Source: Nocardioides massiliensis (GTDB lineage: Bacteria; Actinomycetota; Actinomycetes; Propionibacteriales; Nocardioidaceae). From it: 64,000 nt of DNA. The translations under genes were made by a program, and so were the position numbers. Below, one piece after another: positions 33,399 through 44,209 of this stretch. The stretch lies in assembly GCF_030811215.1 (NCBI RefSeq), contig NZ_JAUSQM010000001.1:310001-374000 (forward strand), given 5' to 3'. Positions within the stretch are counted from its first letter, which is position 1. Each line of letters opens with the position of its first letter. Under the pieces are notes generated by a model. It worked only from the letters and a program-made list of their open reading frames with translations, was not told where the DNA came from and did not search any database.

Positions 33399-33778
33399 CC
33401 GAGACTGCCGACCTGCTGGGCGTGAGCGACGACACCGTACGCCGCTGGGGTGAGGCCGGGCGGGTGGAGATCGCTCCCGGCCCCGATGGGCGGGCCAGCG
33501 TGCACGGCCCCGACCTCGCGCGCCTCGCCCGCGAGCTCGCCGACGACCCCCACGCCGCTGGCCTGCGGCGCGGGTCGGTGAGCGCCCGCAACCGGCTGCG
33601 CGGCATCGTGACCGACGTCCGCAAGGACACCGTGATGGCGCAGGTCGAGCTGACCTGCGGGCCCTACCGCGTGGTCTCGCTCATGAGTGCCGAGGCGGCC
33701 GACGAGCTCGGTCTGGAGCCCGGCGTCGTCGCGATCGCGTCGGTCAAGTCCACCAGCGTCGTGGTGGAGCGCCCGTGA
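33383..33778 (+). CDS. HTH-TOBE (Mop) molybdate-responsive regulator
   Basis: 131 aa from GTG at 33383, 6 nt after TAGTTT. Residues 2-25 (YRISETADLLGVSDDTVRRW) are a MerR/excisionase-type helix-turn-helix. Residues about 64-131 (SARNRLRGIVTDVRKDTVMA to SVKSTSVVVERP) form one TOBE/Mop domain, which binds molybdate. It lies directly before modABC and overlaps modA as GTGA. It probably senses molybdate and controls the operon, playing the role ModE has in proteobacteria with a different HTH. Confidence 0.88.
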   Translation: MYYRISETADLLGVSDDTVRRWGEAGRVEIAPGPDGRASVHGPDLARLARELADDPHAAGLRRGSVSARNRLRGIVTDVRKDTVMAQVELTCGPYRVVSLMSAEAADELGLEPGVVAIASVKSTSVVVERP

Positions 33779-34554
33779 GGTCCGTACGCCGCGGGCCCGT
33801 CCTGGCGGCCACCCTGCTCGCCGCCCCCCTGCTGGCCGCGCTCACCGGGTGCGGTGGCACCGGTGGGTCCGGCACCGACGACCGCACCCTGGTCGTGCTC
33901 GCGGCCGCCTCGCTGAGCGAGAGCTTCGGCGAGCTGGCGGAGGTCTTCGAGGACGCGAACCCCGGGGTCGACGTGCGGCTCTCGCTCGACTCCAGCGCCA
34001 CCCTGGCCCAGCAGGCAGTGGAGGGTGCGCCTGCCGACGTGCTCGCGACCGCTGACCTGCGAACGATGCGGACCGCCGCGGACGCCGGCGCCCTCGCCGC
34101 CGAGGCGGAGGTCTTCGCGACCAACGCGATGGTGCTGGTGACCCCCGCCGACGCGGACATCGGGATCACCGAGTTCGCCGACATCATGGGCACGACGTAC
34201 GTCGTCTGCGTGGAGTCGGCGCCCTGTGGTGCGATCAGCCGTGAGCTGCTCGACGTCAACGGCATCGAGTCGGACCCCGCGAGCCTCGAGGTCGACGTCA
34301 AGGCGGTCCTCACCAAGGTGCTGCTCGGGGAGGCCGACGCCGGGATGGTCTACGCCACCGATGCGGCAGCAGCGGGCGACGCCGTGCGGACCTTCGAGGT
34401 GCCGGGCGCGGCGGGCCTGCTCAACGACTACCCGATCGCGGCGCTCGCCGAGGCACCCGAGCCCGACCTCGCCCGCGCGTGGACGGACCTGGTCCTGTCG
34501 GCCGAGGGGCAGCGGGTGCTGGCGCGCCGTGGGTTCGGACCGGCTCGGCCGTGA
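33775..34554 (+). CDS. modA: Molybdate ABC transporter substrate-binding lipoprotein
   Basis: 259 aa from GTG at 33775, overlapping the regulator stop. The lipobox is LLAALTGC (Cys26). The mature protein has the ModA pattern VLAAASLSESFGELAEVFE, LDSSATLAQQ, GAPADVLATAD and GEADAGMVYATDA. It should capture molybdate or tungstate outside the membrane. The stop overlaps modB as GTGA. Confidence 0.94.
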   Translation: MRSVRRGPVLAATLLAAPLLAALTGCGGTGGSGTDDRTLVVLAAASLSESFGELAEVFEDANPGVDVRLSLDSSATLAQQAVEGAPADVLATADLRTMRTAADAGALAAEAEVFATNAMVLVTPADADIGITEFADIMGTTYVVCVESAPCGAISRELLDVNGIESDPASLEVDVKAVLTKVLLGEADAGMVYATDAAAAGDAVRTFEVPGAAGLLNDYPIAALAEAPEPDLARAWTDLVLSAEGQRVLARRGFGPARP

Positions 34555-35357
34555 GCCGCGACGTCCCTCCCGCCCTCGGGCGGATCCCCCCGCTGCTGCT
34601 GGTCCCCGCCCTGCTCGGCACGGCCGTGGTCGTGCTGCCGATGGTCGGCCTGCTCGCCCGCAGCCCGTGGCGCGACCTCTCCTCCCTGCTGGGCGAGCCC
34701 GACGTCCGCCGAGCACTGCTCCTGTCGGTCACCACCTCGACCCTCACGGCGGTGGTCTGCCTGCTCCTGGGGCTGCCGCTGGCCTGGCTCCTGGCCCGCG
34801 GGCGGTTCCGTGGATGCCGGCTCCTGCGCGCCGTGCTCACCGTGCCGCTCGTACTGCCGCCCGTGGTCGGCGGTGTCGCCCTGCTCGGAGGCTTCGGTCG
34901 CAACGGCCTGCTCGGCGGACCGCTGCGTGACGCCTTCGGCGTCTCCCTGCCCTTCACCACCGCGGCCGTCGTCGTCGCCCACACGTTCGTGGCGCTGCCG
35001 TTCTTCGTCCTGGCGGTCGAGGGCACGCTGCACACGCAGGGCGAGCGGTACGACGCGGTGGCGGCCACCCTGGGCGCCCGGCGGTGGACGACCTTCCGAC
35101 GCGTGACCCTCCCCCTCGCGCTGCCCGGCATCGCTGCCGGCACCGTGCTCGCCTGGGCCCGCTCGCTCGGCGAGTTCGGCGCCACCATCACCTTCGCCGG
35201 CAACTTCCCCGGCGCGACCCAGACGATGCCGCTGCTGGTCTACACCCGCCTCCAGGACGACCCGAGCGCGGCGTACGGACTGAGCCTGGTGATGCTCGCG
35301 CTCAGCCTCGCCGTGCTGGTCCTGCTGCGCGACCGCTGGCTCGGAGCAGGCCGGTGA
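34551..35357 (+). CDS. modB: Molybdate ABC transporter permease
   Basis: 268 aa from GTG at 34551, overlapping the modA stop. Five or six transmembrane helices are seen. The EAA loop that contacts ModC reads RYDAVAATLGARRWTTFRRV, followed by LPLALPGIAAGTVLAWARSL and GEFGATITFAGN, typical of ModB/CysT permeases. The stop overlaps modC as GTGA. Confidence 0.94.
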   Translation: MSRDVPPALGRIPPLLLVPALLGTAVVVLPMVGLLARSPWRDLSSLLGEPDVRRALLLSVTTSTLTAVVCLLLGLPLAWLLARGRFRGCRLLRAVLTVPLVLPPVVGGVALLGGFGRNGLLGGPLRDAFGVSLPFTTAAVVVAHTFVALPFFVLAVEGTLHTQGERYDAVAATLGARRWTTFRRVTLPLALPGIAAGTVLAWARSLGEFGATITFAGNFPGATQTMPLLVYTRLQDDPSAAYGLSLVMLALSLAVLVLLRDRWLGAGR

Positions 35358-36430
35358 GCAGACCGACGAGCACCCCCGACAGCCACGCCCTCGACGCCCG
35401 CGTCGTCGTCGCGCGCCCCGGCCACCGCACGGATGTCCGGCTGCGCGCCGACGCCGGCGACGTCGTCGCGGTCATCGGCCCCAACGGCGCGGGGAAGACG
35501 ACCGTGCTGAGTGCCCTCGCCGGCCTCGTCGGTCTGGACGACGGCTGCGTGCGCGTCCACGACCAGGACTGGACCCACCGACCCGTGCCGGAGCGCGATC
35601 TCGGGGTGGTGTTCTCCGGCCAGCAGCTCTTCCCCCACCTCGATGCCGCCGCCAACGTCGCCTTCGGGCTGCGCTCGCGCGGTGTCCGGCGCCGCGACGC
35701 GGCAGCGACGGCCCACGCGTGGCTGGAGCGCTTCGGCGTCGCCGACCTCGCCGACCGTCGCCCGCACGAGCTCTCCGCCGGCCAGGCCCAGCGCGTCGCC
35801 ATCGCCCGCGCGCTCGCACCCCGCCCAGCGGTGCTGCTGCTCGACGAGCCGCTCACCGCCCTCGACGTGCGCGTCGCCACCGCCCTGCGCATCGAGCTCG
35901 CCGCCCACCTCACGGCGTACGACGGGGTGTGCGTCCTGGTCACCCACGACGCACTCGACGCCCTCACCCTCGCCACCCGCGTGCTGGTCCTCGACGGAGG
36001 CCGGGTCGTGCAGGAGGGATCACCCACGGAGGTGTCGCGTCACCCCCAGACCGCCCACGTCGCGCGATTGGTCGGCCTCAACGTGCTCCGCGGCGAGGGC
36101 ACCGGCGACCGGCTCGTCCTGCCCGGCGGCACCGAGCTCGTCGCCGTCGAGACCCCGCGCGGACCGTCCCTGGCGTCCTTCCCCCCGGCCGCCGTCGCCC
36201 TGCACCACGACGAGCCCGCCGGGTCCATGCGCAACCGGTGGCCGGTGGAGGTCCGCTCGCTCGCCCCGCACGGCGGTGCGCTGCGGGTCCAGCTCACGCT
36301 GGCCGGCGAGGAGCAGGACCTCATCGCCGACGTGACGCCCCTGAGCGCGACCGACCTCGGGCTCGTGCCCGGTCGGCGCGTGTGGGCGGCGCTCAAGGCC
36401 ACCGAGGTCACGACGTACGCCGCGGGGTGA
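35354..36430 (+). CDS. modC: Molybdate ABC transporter ATP-binding protein
   Basis: 358 aa from GTG at 35354. Walker A is IGPNGAGKTT at about 41-50. The signature is LSAGQAQRVAIARAL (LSAGQ in place of LSGGQ), Walker B is VLLLDEPLTALD, and the switch His is in LVTHDALDA. The C-terminal ~80 residues (NRWPVEVRSLAPHGGALRV onward) fit a TOBE/Mop domain that can bind molybdate and gate transport. It ends the four-gene operon. Confidence 0.94.
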   Translation: MSRPTSTPDSHALDARVVVARPGHRTDVRLRADAGDVVAVIGPNGAGKTTVLSALAGLVGLDDGCVRVHDQDWTHRPVPERDLGVVFSGQQLFPHLDAAANVAFGLRSRGVRRRDAAATAHAWLERFGVADLADRRPHELSAGQAQRVAIARALAPRPAVLLLDEPLTALDVRVATALRIELAAHLTAYDGVCVLVTHDALDALTLATRVLVLDGGRVVQEGSPTEVSRHPQTAHVARLVGLNVLRGEGTGDRLVLPGGTELVAVETPRGPSLASFPPAAVALHHDEPAGSMRNRWPVEVRSLAPHGGALRVQLTLAGEEQDLIADVTPLSATDLGLVPGRRVWAALKATEVTTYAAG

Positions 36431-36461
36431 GCGCGCCGCGTGCGGCCAGTAGGGTGCGGCC

Positions 36462-37505
36462 ATGCCGCCCGAGACGAACGACGCGACGACGCCCCCCGGC
36501 CTGGCCACCCCCACCCACGCCCCGGACCGCAACCTCGCCCTCGAGCTGGTGCGCGTCACCGAGGCCGCCGCGATGGCGGCCGGACGGTGGGTCGGACGCG
36601 GTGACAAGAACGGCGCCGACGGCGTCGCAGTCGAGGCCATGCGCCAGCTGATCGCGACCGTCGGGATGAACGGCACCGTCGTTATCGGCGAGGGCGAGAA
36701 GGACGACGCCCCGATGCTCTACAACGGCGAGCGCGTCGGCGACGGCAGCGGACCGGAGTGCGACGTCGCCGTCGACCCGATCGACGGCACGACGCTCACC
36801 GCCAAGGGCATGACCAACGCCGTGTCGGTGATGGCCGTGGCGCCGCGCGGCACGATGTATGACCCCTCGGCCGTCTTCTACATGGAGAAGCTCGTCGTGG
36901 GCCCCGAGGCCGCCGACGTCGTCGACATCCGGCTGCCGGTGGCGGAGAACATCGACCGCGTCGCCAAGGCCCGCCGCTCCAGCGCCTCCGACATCACCGT
37001 CTGCCTGCTCGACCGCCCGCGCCACGAGCAGCTGGTCGACGAGATCCGCGCCACCGGCGCACGGATCAAGTTCATCAGCGACGGCGATGTCGCCGGCGCG
37101 ATCATGGCGGCCCGTGCCGACACGGGGGTCGACATGCTGATGGGCGTCGGCGGCACGCCCGAGGGGATCATCACCGCCTGCGCCATGAAGGCGCTCGGCG
37201 GCACCATCCAGGGCCGGTTGTGGCCCATCGACGACGAGGAGCGCCAGCGCGCGCTCGACGCCGGCCACAACCTCGACGCCGACCACGTGCTCACCAACGA
37301 CGACCTGGTCAGTGGTGACGACGTCTTCTTCGTCGCCACCGGCATCACCGACGGCGAGCTGCTCAAGGGCGTGCGCTACTACGCCGGCGGCGCCACCACC
37401 CACTCGCTCGTGATGCGCTCGCGCAGCGGCACGATCCGCACCATCACCTCCGAGCACAAGCTCACCAAGCTGCGGGCCTACGCGGCGGTCGACCTGGAGC
37501 ACTGA
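36462..37505 (+). CDS. glpX: Class II fructose-1,6-bisphosphatase (GlpX)
   Basis: 347 aa from ATG at 36462, with TAGGGT (36450-36455) 6 nt before it. Metal and substrate motifs are [30 protein letters not shown] and [20 protein letters not shown]. Actinobacteria usually depend on this class for gluconeogenesis. A PfkB-family sugar kinase gene follows after 4 bp, so the two may be cotranscribed. Confidence 0.95.
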   Translation: MPPETNDATTPPGLATPTHAPDRNLALELVRVTEAAAMAAGRWVGRGDKNGADGVAVEAMRQLIATVGMNGTVVIGEGEKDDAPMLYNGERVGDGSGPECDVAVDPIDGTTLTAKGMTNAVSVMAVAPRGTMYDPSAVFYMEKLVVGPEAADVVDIRLPVAENIDRVAKARRSSASDITVCLLDRPRHEQLVDEIRATGARIKFISDGDVAGAIMAARADTGVDMLMGVGGTPEGIITACAMKALGGTIQGRLWPIDDEERQRALDAGHNLDADHVLTNDDLVSGDDVFFVATGITDGELLKGVRYYAGGATTHSLVMRSRSGTIRTITSEHKLTKLRAYAAVDLEH

Positions 37506-37509
37506 GCCA

Positions 37510-38451
37510 ATGCCGGTGCCCGCGCCGGACCCGCTCGCCCTGGTCGTCGGTGAGGCGCTCGTCGACGTCCTCGGCCCCCACGGCCGGGACCGGGTGCCGG
37601 GCGGCTCGCCGCTCAACGTCGCGGTCGGCCTGAGCCGGCTGGGGGTCACGACCACGCTGGTGACCGAGCTGGCGGCAGACGCCGACGGCGAGCGCATCCG
37701 TGCGCACGCGCGGGCCTCCGGTGTCACCGTCCGCGCCGATGACGCCCGGCGGACCAGCACCGCGACCGTGCTCCTGGACGCCGACGGCGTCGCCGGCTAC
37801 ACGTTCGACGTCGCCTGGTCGCTCGCGCCCGACCCCGACCGAGACGCCGCCGACCTCGACAAGGTCGGCCTCTTCCACTGCGGCTCGATCGCGGCCTACC
37901 TCGCCCCGGGCGCGGCGGGGGTCGACGTACTCCTCGAGGAGGCGGTGGCGCGCGGCGCGTTCACCAGCTTCGACCCCAACATCCGCGCCCCCTTCGTCGG
38001 TGACCCGGACGCCGCCTGGCGGCGCACGCAGGCGGTCGCCGCACGCTGCGACCTCGTGAAGCTCAGCGACGAGGACGCGTCCTTCCTCGCGAGCGCGCTG
38101 GGCGTCCCCGGCGACCCGGTCGAAGCCGTCGCGCGAGCGCTGCTTCGCGGACGGACCCAGTTGGTCGTCGTCACCGCCGGGCCGCGCGGATGCGTGGTCG
38201 CCGACCGCGACGGCGTACGCCGATTCCCGGGCGGCCCGCCGGTCGAGGTCGCCGACACCGTCGGCGCCGGCGACTCCTTCATGGCCGCGCTGCTCGCCCA
38301 CGTCGCCGGGCGGCTGCGTCGCGGCGCATCAGCCCTCCCCCAGCCCGGGAACTTCACGGAGCTGGAGGACCTAGTCGCGTACGCCGACGCCGCGGCGCGC
38401 GTGACGGTCACGCGGGCGGGCGCGGACCCGCCGTGGCACCACGAGCTCTGA
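37510..38451 (+). CDS. PfkB family carbohydrate kinase (fructokinase-like)
   Basis: 313 aa. PfkB signatures are VPGGSPLNVAVGLSRLGV at the N-terminus and VADTVGAGDSFMAALLAHV at the C-terminus, with the catalytic Asp in GAGDS. SFDPNIRAPF is typical of fructokinase or 2-keto-3-deoxygluconate kinase relatives. The position directly after glpX hints at fructose metabolism. The exact sugar is uncertain. Confidence 0.88.
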   Translation: MPVPAPDPLALVVGEALVDVLGPHGRDRVPGGSPLNVAVGLSRLGVTTTLVTELAADADGERIRAHARASGVTVRADDARRTSTATVLLDADGVAGYTFDVAWSLAPDPDRDAADLDKVGLFHCGSIAAYLAPGAAGVDVLLEEAVARGAFTSFDPNIRAPFVGDPDAAWRRTQAVAARCDLVKLSDEDASFLASALGVPGDPVEAVARALLRGRTQLVVVTAGPRGCVVADRDGVRRFPGGPPVEVADTVGAGDSFMAALLAHVAGRLRRGASALPQPGNFTELEDLVAYADAAARVTVTRAGADPPWHHEL

Positions 38452-38478
38452 GCGTGCCTGCTCAGACGACTCAGCGAC

Positions 38479-39330
38479 TCAGCCGGCGCAGGCGATCCGG
38501 GCGGCGGGCAGCTCCGGCATCTGGCCGGGCACCTCGGTGGCGAACGAACGCAGCGCGGTCGACACCTCGTCGAAGACCCGCGGGTCGAGGATCATCCCGA
38601 GGTGGCTGGCCCAGACCTCGACGGCCTCGGCGGACGGGTCGATGCAGCCGCGCCAGTCGACGATGCCATCGCGCTTGGAATAGATCGCAGTGAAGCCGAC
38701 CCCTCCGGGAAGCTCGAGCCGCGACTCGTTGAAGCTGCCTTCGGCGCACGCGCCGGCGACGCACTCGGCGCGCATCAGCCCGCCGATGCCGGCGCGGCTC
38801 AGGGTCAGCAACACCTGCAGGTCCCAGGCCAGCGCCTGGTGGACGGCGGCGGGCGCGAGCATCGGGCTGCCCATGGTGACGATGCCGCTGACGAGGTCGG
38901 GGCGGCGCGCGGCGAGACCGCGGGCGATCATCCCGCCGAGGCTGTGCCCGACGATCGCGACCTTGCGGTTGCGGCGCAGCGCGATCGCCTCGATGCGGCG
39001 CTCCAGGTTGTCGGCGGCCTCACGGGTGCACCCGACGTTGGCGTGCACCTGCGCGCGGTAGGTCCGGTAGCCCTCCTCCCGCAGGCTGCGGCCCAGCAGC
39101 GCGAGCGTGGCATCACCGGCCATGAAGCCAGGCATGAGCACGACCGGCTGCGCGGCACGCGCGACCTCCCGGCCGGCGTACGGCGTGCCCTTGCGCGCGC
39201 GGGAGGTGGTGCGGCGACGGGCGACGTAGTGCCCGAGCTCGACGAGGAACCCCTCCCGCGCCAGCGCGCGCAGCCCGCGCGGGCCTGCGAAGCCTTCGGG
39301 CAGGAACTGGGCACCGATCGGGTTCACCAT
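38479..39330 (-). CDS. Alpha/beta hydrolase (lipase-like)
   Basis: 283 aa from ATG at 39330, with TAGCGT (39337-39342, minus strand) 6 nt before it. The nucleophile elbow GHSLGGMIARGLAARRPDLV at about residue 130 and an oxyanion segment VVLMPGFMAGDATLALLGRSL are clear. The family resembles triacylglycerol lipase/esterase-like proteins without a signal peptide. The substrate is unknown. It shares a promoter region with a second, divergent hydrolase gene. Confidence 0.85.
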   Translation of the reverse strand: MVNPIGAQFLPEGFAGPRGLRALAREGFLVELGHYVARRRTTSRARKGTPYAGREVARAAQPVVLMPGFMAGDATLALLGRSLREEGYRTYRAQVHANVGCTREAADNLERRIEAIALRRNRKVAIVGHSLGGMIARGLAARRPDLVSGIVTMGSPMLAPAAVHQALAWDLQVLLTLSRAGIGGLMRAECVAGACAEGSFNESRLELPGGVGFTAIYSKRDGIVDWRGCIDPSAEAVEVWASHLGMILDPRVFDEVSTALRSFATEVPGQMPELPAARIACAG

Positions 39331-39348
39331 GGCCGGACGCTACCCAAC

Positions 39349-39364
39349 TGTGACCGCGATCACG
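39349..39364. promoter_or_regulatory. Crp-type site between divergent hydrolase genes
   Basis: TGTGACCGCGATCACG contains GTGA-N6-TCAC. Its centre is about 26 bp upstream of the likely minus-strand start, where binding would block RNA polymerase. It is about 67 bp upstream of the plus-strand start, a spacing used by activators. A GTGACC direct repeat follows at 39382-39398. Confidence 0.5.
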
Positions 39365-39423
39365 CGCAGAACTCCCGCCCTGTGACCGTTCGGTGACCTG
39401 CGCCCGCCCCCTAGGCTGACGCC

Positions 39424-40335
39424 ATGTCCCCCGCATCCGGACCGGTCCCGGCGTCCGCCGAGCTGGTCGCGCCCCTGAGCACGGGCGTCGACCTGTGCTA
39501 CCAGAGCTACGGCGACCCGGACGGCGACCCGCTGCTGCTCGTCATGGGGCTGGGTGGCCCGATGAACTGGTGGTCCGCCGAGCTGTGCGAGCAGCTGGCC
39601 GACCGCGGCTTCCACGTGGTGCGCTACGACAACCGCGACACGGGCCGTTCGACCGTGCTGACGCAGAAGGTGACCCGCGCGATGCTGGTGCGGGCGTTCC
39701 TGGGGCGCCGGGTGCGTGCGCCGTACGGCATCGGGGATCTGGCGTCCGACGCGGTCGCGCTCATGGACCACCTCGGGTGGGACTCCGCCCACGTCGCGGG
39801 CGTCTCCATGGGCGGCATGATCGCCCAGACGGTCGCCGTTCAGCACCCCCGCCGCGTGCGCAGCCTGACCTCGATCATGTCGACCACCGGGCGCCGGACG
39901 GTCGGTTGGCAGGACCCGCGGTTGCTCCCGGTGCTGATCGCCCCGCGCAGGGCGGGCGAGGAGGCGTACGTCGAGGGCACGGTGCGCATGGACCGGCTGA
40001 TCGGCTCGCCCGGCTTCCCCGCCGACCCCGAGGTGTCCCGCGCGATGGCGCGCGAGACCTACGCCCGCGGGATCCACAACGACGGGGTGCTGCGGCACAT
40101 GCTCGCCGTGCTCACCCAGTCCGACCGCACCTCCCAGCTGCGCTCGCTGCGCATTCCGGCCGCGGTCATCCACGGCCTGTCCGACCGGATGATCCACCCC
40201 ACGGGCGGGCGCGCGACGGCCCACGCCATCCCGCACGCCGAGCTCGTGACCATCGAGGGCATGGGCCACGACCTGCCGCCGGAGCTCTACGACACGTTCG
40301 TCGACGTCATCCGGCGTACGGCGGACCGGGCCTGA
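39424..40335 (+). CDS. Alpha/beta fold hydrolase
   Basis: 303 aa from ATG at 39424, with TTCGGT-N17-TAGGCT and 6 nt to the ATG. Motifs are LLLVMGLGGPMNWW (oxyanion loop), RYDNRDTGRS and the nucleophile elbow HVAGVSMGGMIAQTVAVQHP. An acid follows in GLSDRMIHP, and the catalytic His lies in EGMGHDLPPELYD. It fits the esterase/epoxide-hydrolase-like family. The substrate is unknown. It is convergent with the DUF1707 gene. Confidence 0.88.
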   Translation: MSPASGPVPASAELVAPLSTGVDLCYQSYGDPDGDPLLLVMGLGGPMNWWSAELCEQLADRGFHVVRYDNRDTGRSTVLTQKVTRAMLVRAFLGRRVRAPYGIGDLASDAVALMDHLGWDSAHVAGVSMGGMIAQTVAVQHPRRVRSLTSIMSTTGRRTVGWQDPRLLPVLIAPRRAGEEAYVEGTVRMDRLIGSPGFPADPEVSRAMARETYARGIHNDGVLRHMLAVLTQSDRTSQLRSLRIPAAVIHGLSDRMIHPTGGRATAHAIPHAELVTIEGMGHDLPPELYDTFVDVIRRTADRA

Positions 40336-40338
40336 GAC

Positions 40339-40992
40339 TCAGCGGGGCTTCCCGAGACGGCGCTGCTTCTTCTCGCCCGGCATCGGCCGACGCTGGACGG
40401 TGACCGCTCCCATCAGCGCCATGCCCTTCACCCGCACGGTCGGTGAGTCGGCCGTGAGCTCCGCCGGCACCTTGTCCCGGGCCTCCGAGAAGTCACCCAT
40501 GATGCCGACGCCTTCGACGATCACGCGGGTGTGGGCGTTCACGTAGATGTCGATGCCGGCCATGATCGAGGTGGCGTTGATGACGACCTCACGCTCGGCG
40601 AAGACCGCCTCGCGCAGGTCGATCGTCGCGCCGGCCATGATCGCGACCGCGTTGTGGGTCTCCGGCATCAGCCAGACACCCTTGCGCGTGACCTCGCCCA
40701 TCATCGAGAACGACGAGTTGTAGGAGGGCTCCAAGCCGGTCGCCCGCTGACGCGGGGCGCTCCCGGGCCGGACCACCGGCAGGCTCACCGCGTCGGGACC
40801 CGGCAGATCGGCGGTGATCGGGACCAGGTCGCCGTACGTCTTGGCGGCGTAGGTCTGCTCCAGCCGCTCCTCGAGCTCCTCGAGGTCGATCCGGCCCTCG
40901 GCAGCCGCGTCGCGCAGTGCTTCGGAGACGGCGTGCCGGTCCGCGTCGGAGATGCGGAGGTTCGCGGGATGGGGTTCGAGCGGGCCGGACAT
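40339..40992 (-). CDS. DUF1707 (SHOCT-like) protein with LiaF-like C-terminus
   Basis: 217 aa, with TAGGCT 6 nt before the ATG. The N-terminal ~50 residues (LRISDADRHAVSEALRDAAA, GRIDLEELEERLEQTYAAKT) are DUF1707. The C-terminal half (AIMAGATIDLREAVFAEREV, NATSIMAGIDIYVNAHTRV) is the beta-helical cell-wall-active antibiotic response domain. No transmembrane segment is present. It may be an envelope-stress adaptor, but no function is proven. Confidence 0.9.
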   Translation of the reverse strand: MSGPLEPHPANLRISDADRHAVSEALRDAAAEGRIDLEELEERLEQTYAAKTYGDLVPITADLPGPDAVSLPVVRPGSAPRQRATGLEPSYNSSFSMMGEVTRKGVWLMPETHNAVAIMAGATIDLREAVFAEREVVINATSIMAGIDIYVNAHTRVIVEGVGIMGDFSEARDKVPAELTADSPTVRVKGMALMGAVTVQRRPMPGEKKQRRLGKPR

Positions 40993-41044
40993 GAGAGCAG
41001 CCTAACGATCAGGGCGCCGCGGGCGAGGACTACGCTCCGCTCTC

Positions 41045-42733
<1,689 letters not shown>

Positions 42734-42785
42734 GGCGCGGTCGGGCACCGTGCGAGCCCGCGCCGGTCCCGGTAACCTGCCCGCT

Positions 42786-43337
42786 GTGATCTCGGATGCC
42801 ACTCGGGTGCGCCCGCTTCGCGGCCTTCTCGGCCCCCTCCTCCTGGTTCTGCTCCTCGCCTTCGTGGTCGCCTGCTCCGGTGACGGAGAGTCGGCACTGG
42901 ACACGCAGCCGACCGCTTCCGCCGAGCCGTCGCCGCCCGACTCCGACGACGCGGAGGCAGCGGTGCTGGCCGCATGGGAGGCGTACTGGACGGTGCACGT
43001 CGCTTCGGAGAACAACGCCGATGACTCCCCCGAACCGTTCAAGGACGTCGCAACCGGGTCGATCGTCGAACGCCAGCTCAAGAGCGTCGGTGACTACAAG
43101 GAGATGGGCTTGGTGCGCGTGGGAGCGCCCGAGTTCCGGGACGCCCAGGTGACCGTCGACGGCGACACCGCGGAGGTCGAGTTCTGCATGAACGAGGACA
43201 CCTGGGGTGCCGAGGTCGACGGTGAACCGGTCGCCCCGCCCGACCTGGGCTTCCGGCCTCGGTTGAACCGGCTCGAACTGCACGATGACGCGTGGTTGGT
43301 CGTCGAGAGCGCGCCCGGTGAGGAGATCACGTGCTGA
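42786..43337 (+). CDS. Hypothetical lipoprotein
   Basis: 183 aa from GTG at 42786, with TAACCT 7 nt before it. The lipobox is AFVVAC (Cys30), then a Ser/Pro/Asp linker. The mature part (AAVLAAWEAYWTVHVASENN, GSIVERQLKSVGDYKEMGLV, VDGDTAEVEFCMNEDTWG) resembles the NTF2-like/SnoaL-like folds of actinobacterial lipoproteins. It overlaps the next secreted-protein gene by 7 bp. Confidence 0.75.
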   Translation: MISDATRVRPLRGLLGPLLLVLLLAFVVACSGDGESALDTQPTASAEPSPPDSDDAEAAVLAAWEAYWTVHVASENNADDSPEPFKDVATGSIVERQLKSVGDYKEMGLVRVGAPEFRDAQVTVDGDTAEVEFCMNEDTWGAEVDGEPVAPPDLGFRPRLNRLELHDDAWLVVESAPGEEITC

Positions 43338-44185
43338 CGCACCCACGCCTTCGCGGCATGCTCATCGTCGGAGCCGCCGCACTGCTGGCCGTCGGCTCCG
43401 TAGGAAGCGCGTCCGCCGACCTCGTGTGCGAGTGGGTCGATGTCGGCGAGGACGAGCTGCGCTACGTCTGCACGGAACCAGGCAGTCCAGGGACCCCGGG
43501 CGGGCCGCGCCCCGGTGGCACCGCACCACCCCCCTGCGACCTGACGCAGTCGCCCTACAACGAGTTCTGCGAGGGCACGAGTGCCTGCTGGGGCAACAAC
43601 CCGGCCGCGGTCCAGGAGCCCAGGGAGCTCGAAGGCGTCCCGCAGCCGTCGGAGGACGCCCACGTCGCCTACAAGTCCTGCCGGCGCGAGGACGGGTCGA
43701 CCTACGACGAGTGGTACTGGGCCACCGAGCCCAACCCCGGACCGACTCCCGCCGAGGCCGCCGCGCAGGCGTTCGGTCAGCTCGCCACCCCGGCCTTCCA
43801 GGCGTCGTTCAACCCCGAGACCCGCACGCTGGTCAACCTCGACACGTGGTGGTGGGCCGAGGGCGCGACTACCGGCGAGATCGTCGGCACCGGCGCCCTC
43901 GGCGTACGCGCCGTCGGCACCCCCGACCGGATCGAGGTCGACCCGGGCGACGGGACGGGGACGTTCACGTGTGACTTCGTCACCACGCAGTCCGACGCGT
44001 GCAGCCACGTCTACCGCCGCGCGAGCAGACCGACCTACGACGCCCAGATGCGGCTCGTCTACACCGTGCGCTTCGAGCGCAACGGCAACCCGATGGACCT
44101 GCCGGGACTGCCCACGCAGCTGGAGAGTCCCTGGGTGGGCACGGTGGTCGACGTCGACGAGGTGCAGAGCATCGTTCGCCCCTGA
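43331..44185 (+). CDS. Hypothetical secreted protein
   Basis: 284 aa from GTG at 43331. A signal peptide ends near SASA (about residue 29). The mature protein starts with a Cys-bearing strand (LVCEWVDVGEDELRYVC), a Pro/Gly linker (PGGPRPGGTAPPPC) and several further cysteines. The C-terminal half has a PKD-like element (EVDPGDGTGTFTCDF, then CSHVYRRAS). Similar lipoprotein/secreted pairs are frequent in Nocardioides. The function is unknown. It overlaps the lipoprotein gene, so the two are cotranscribed. Confidence 0.75.
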   Translation: MLTHPRLRGMLIVGAAALLAVGSVGSASADLVCEWVDVGEDELRYVCTEPGSPGTPGGPRPGGTAPPPCDLTQSPYNEFCEGTSACWGNNPAAVQEPRELEGVPQPSEDAHVAYKSCRREDGSTYDEWYWATEPNPGPTPAEAAAQAFGQLATPAFQASFNPETRTLVNLDTWWWAEGATTGEIVGTGALGVRAVGTPDRIEVDPGDGTGTFTCDFVTTQSDACSHVYRRASRPTYDAQMRLVYTVRFERNGNPMDLPGLPTQLESPWVGTVVDVDEVQSIVRP

Positions 44186-44209
44186 TCCTGCGCGGGTACG
44201 GTCGATGCC

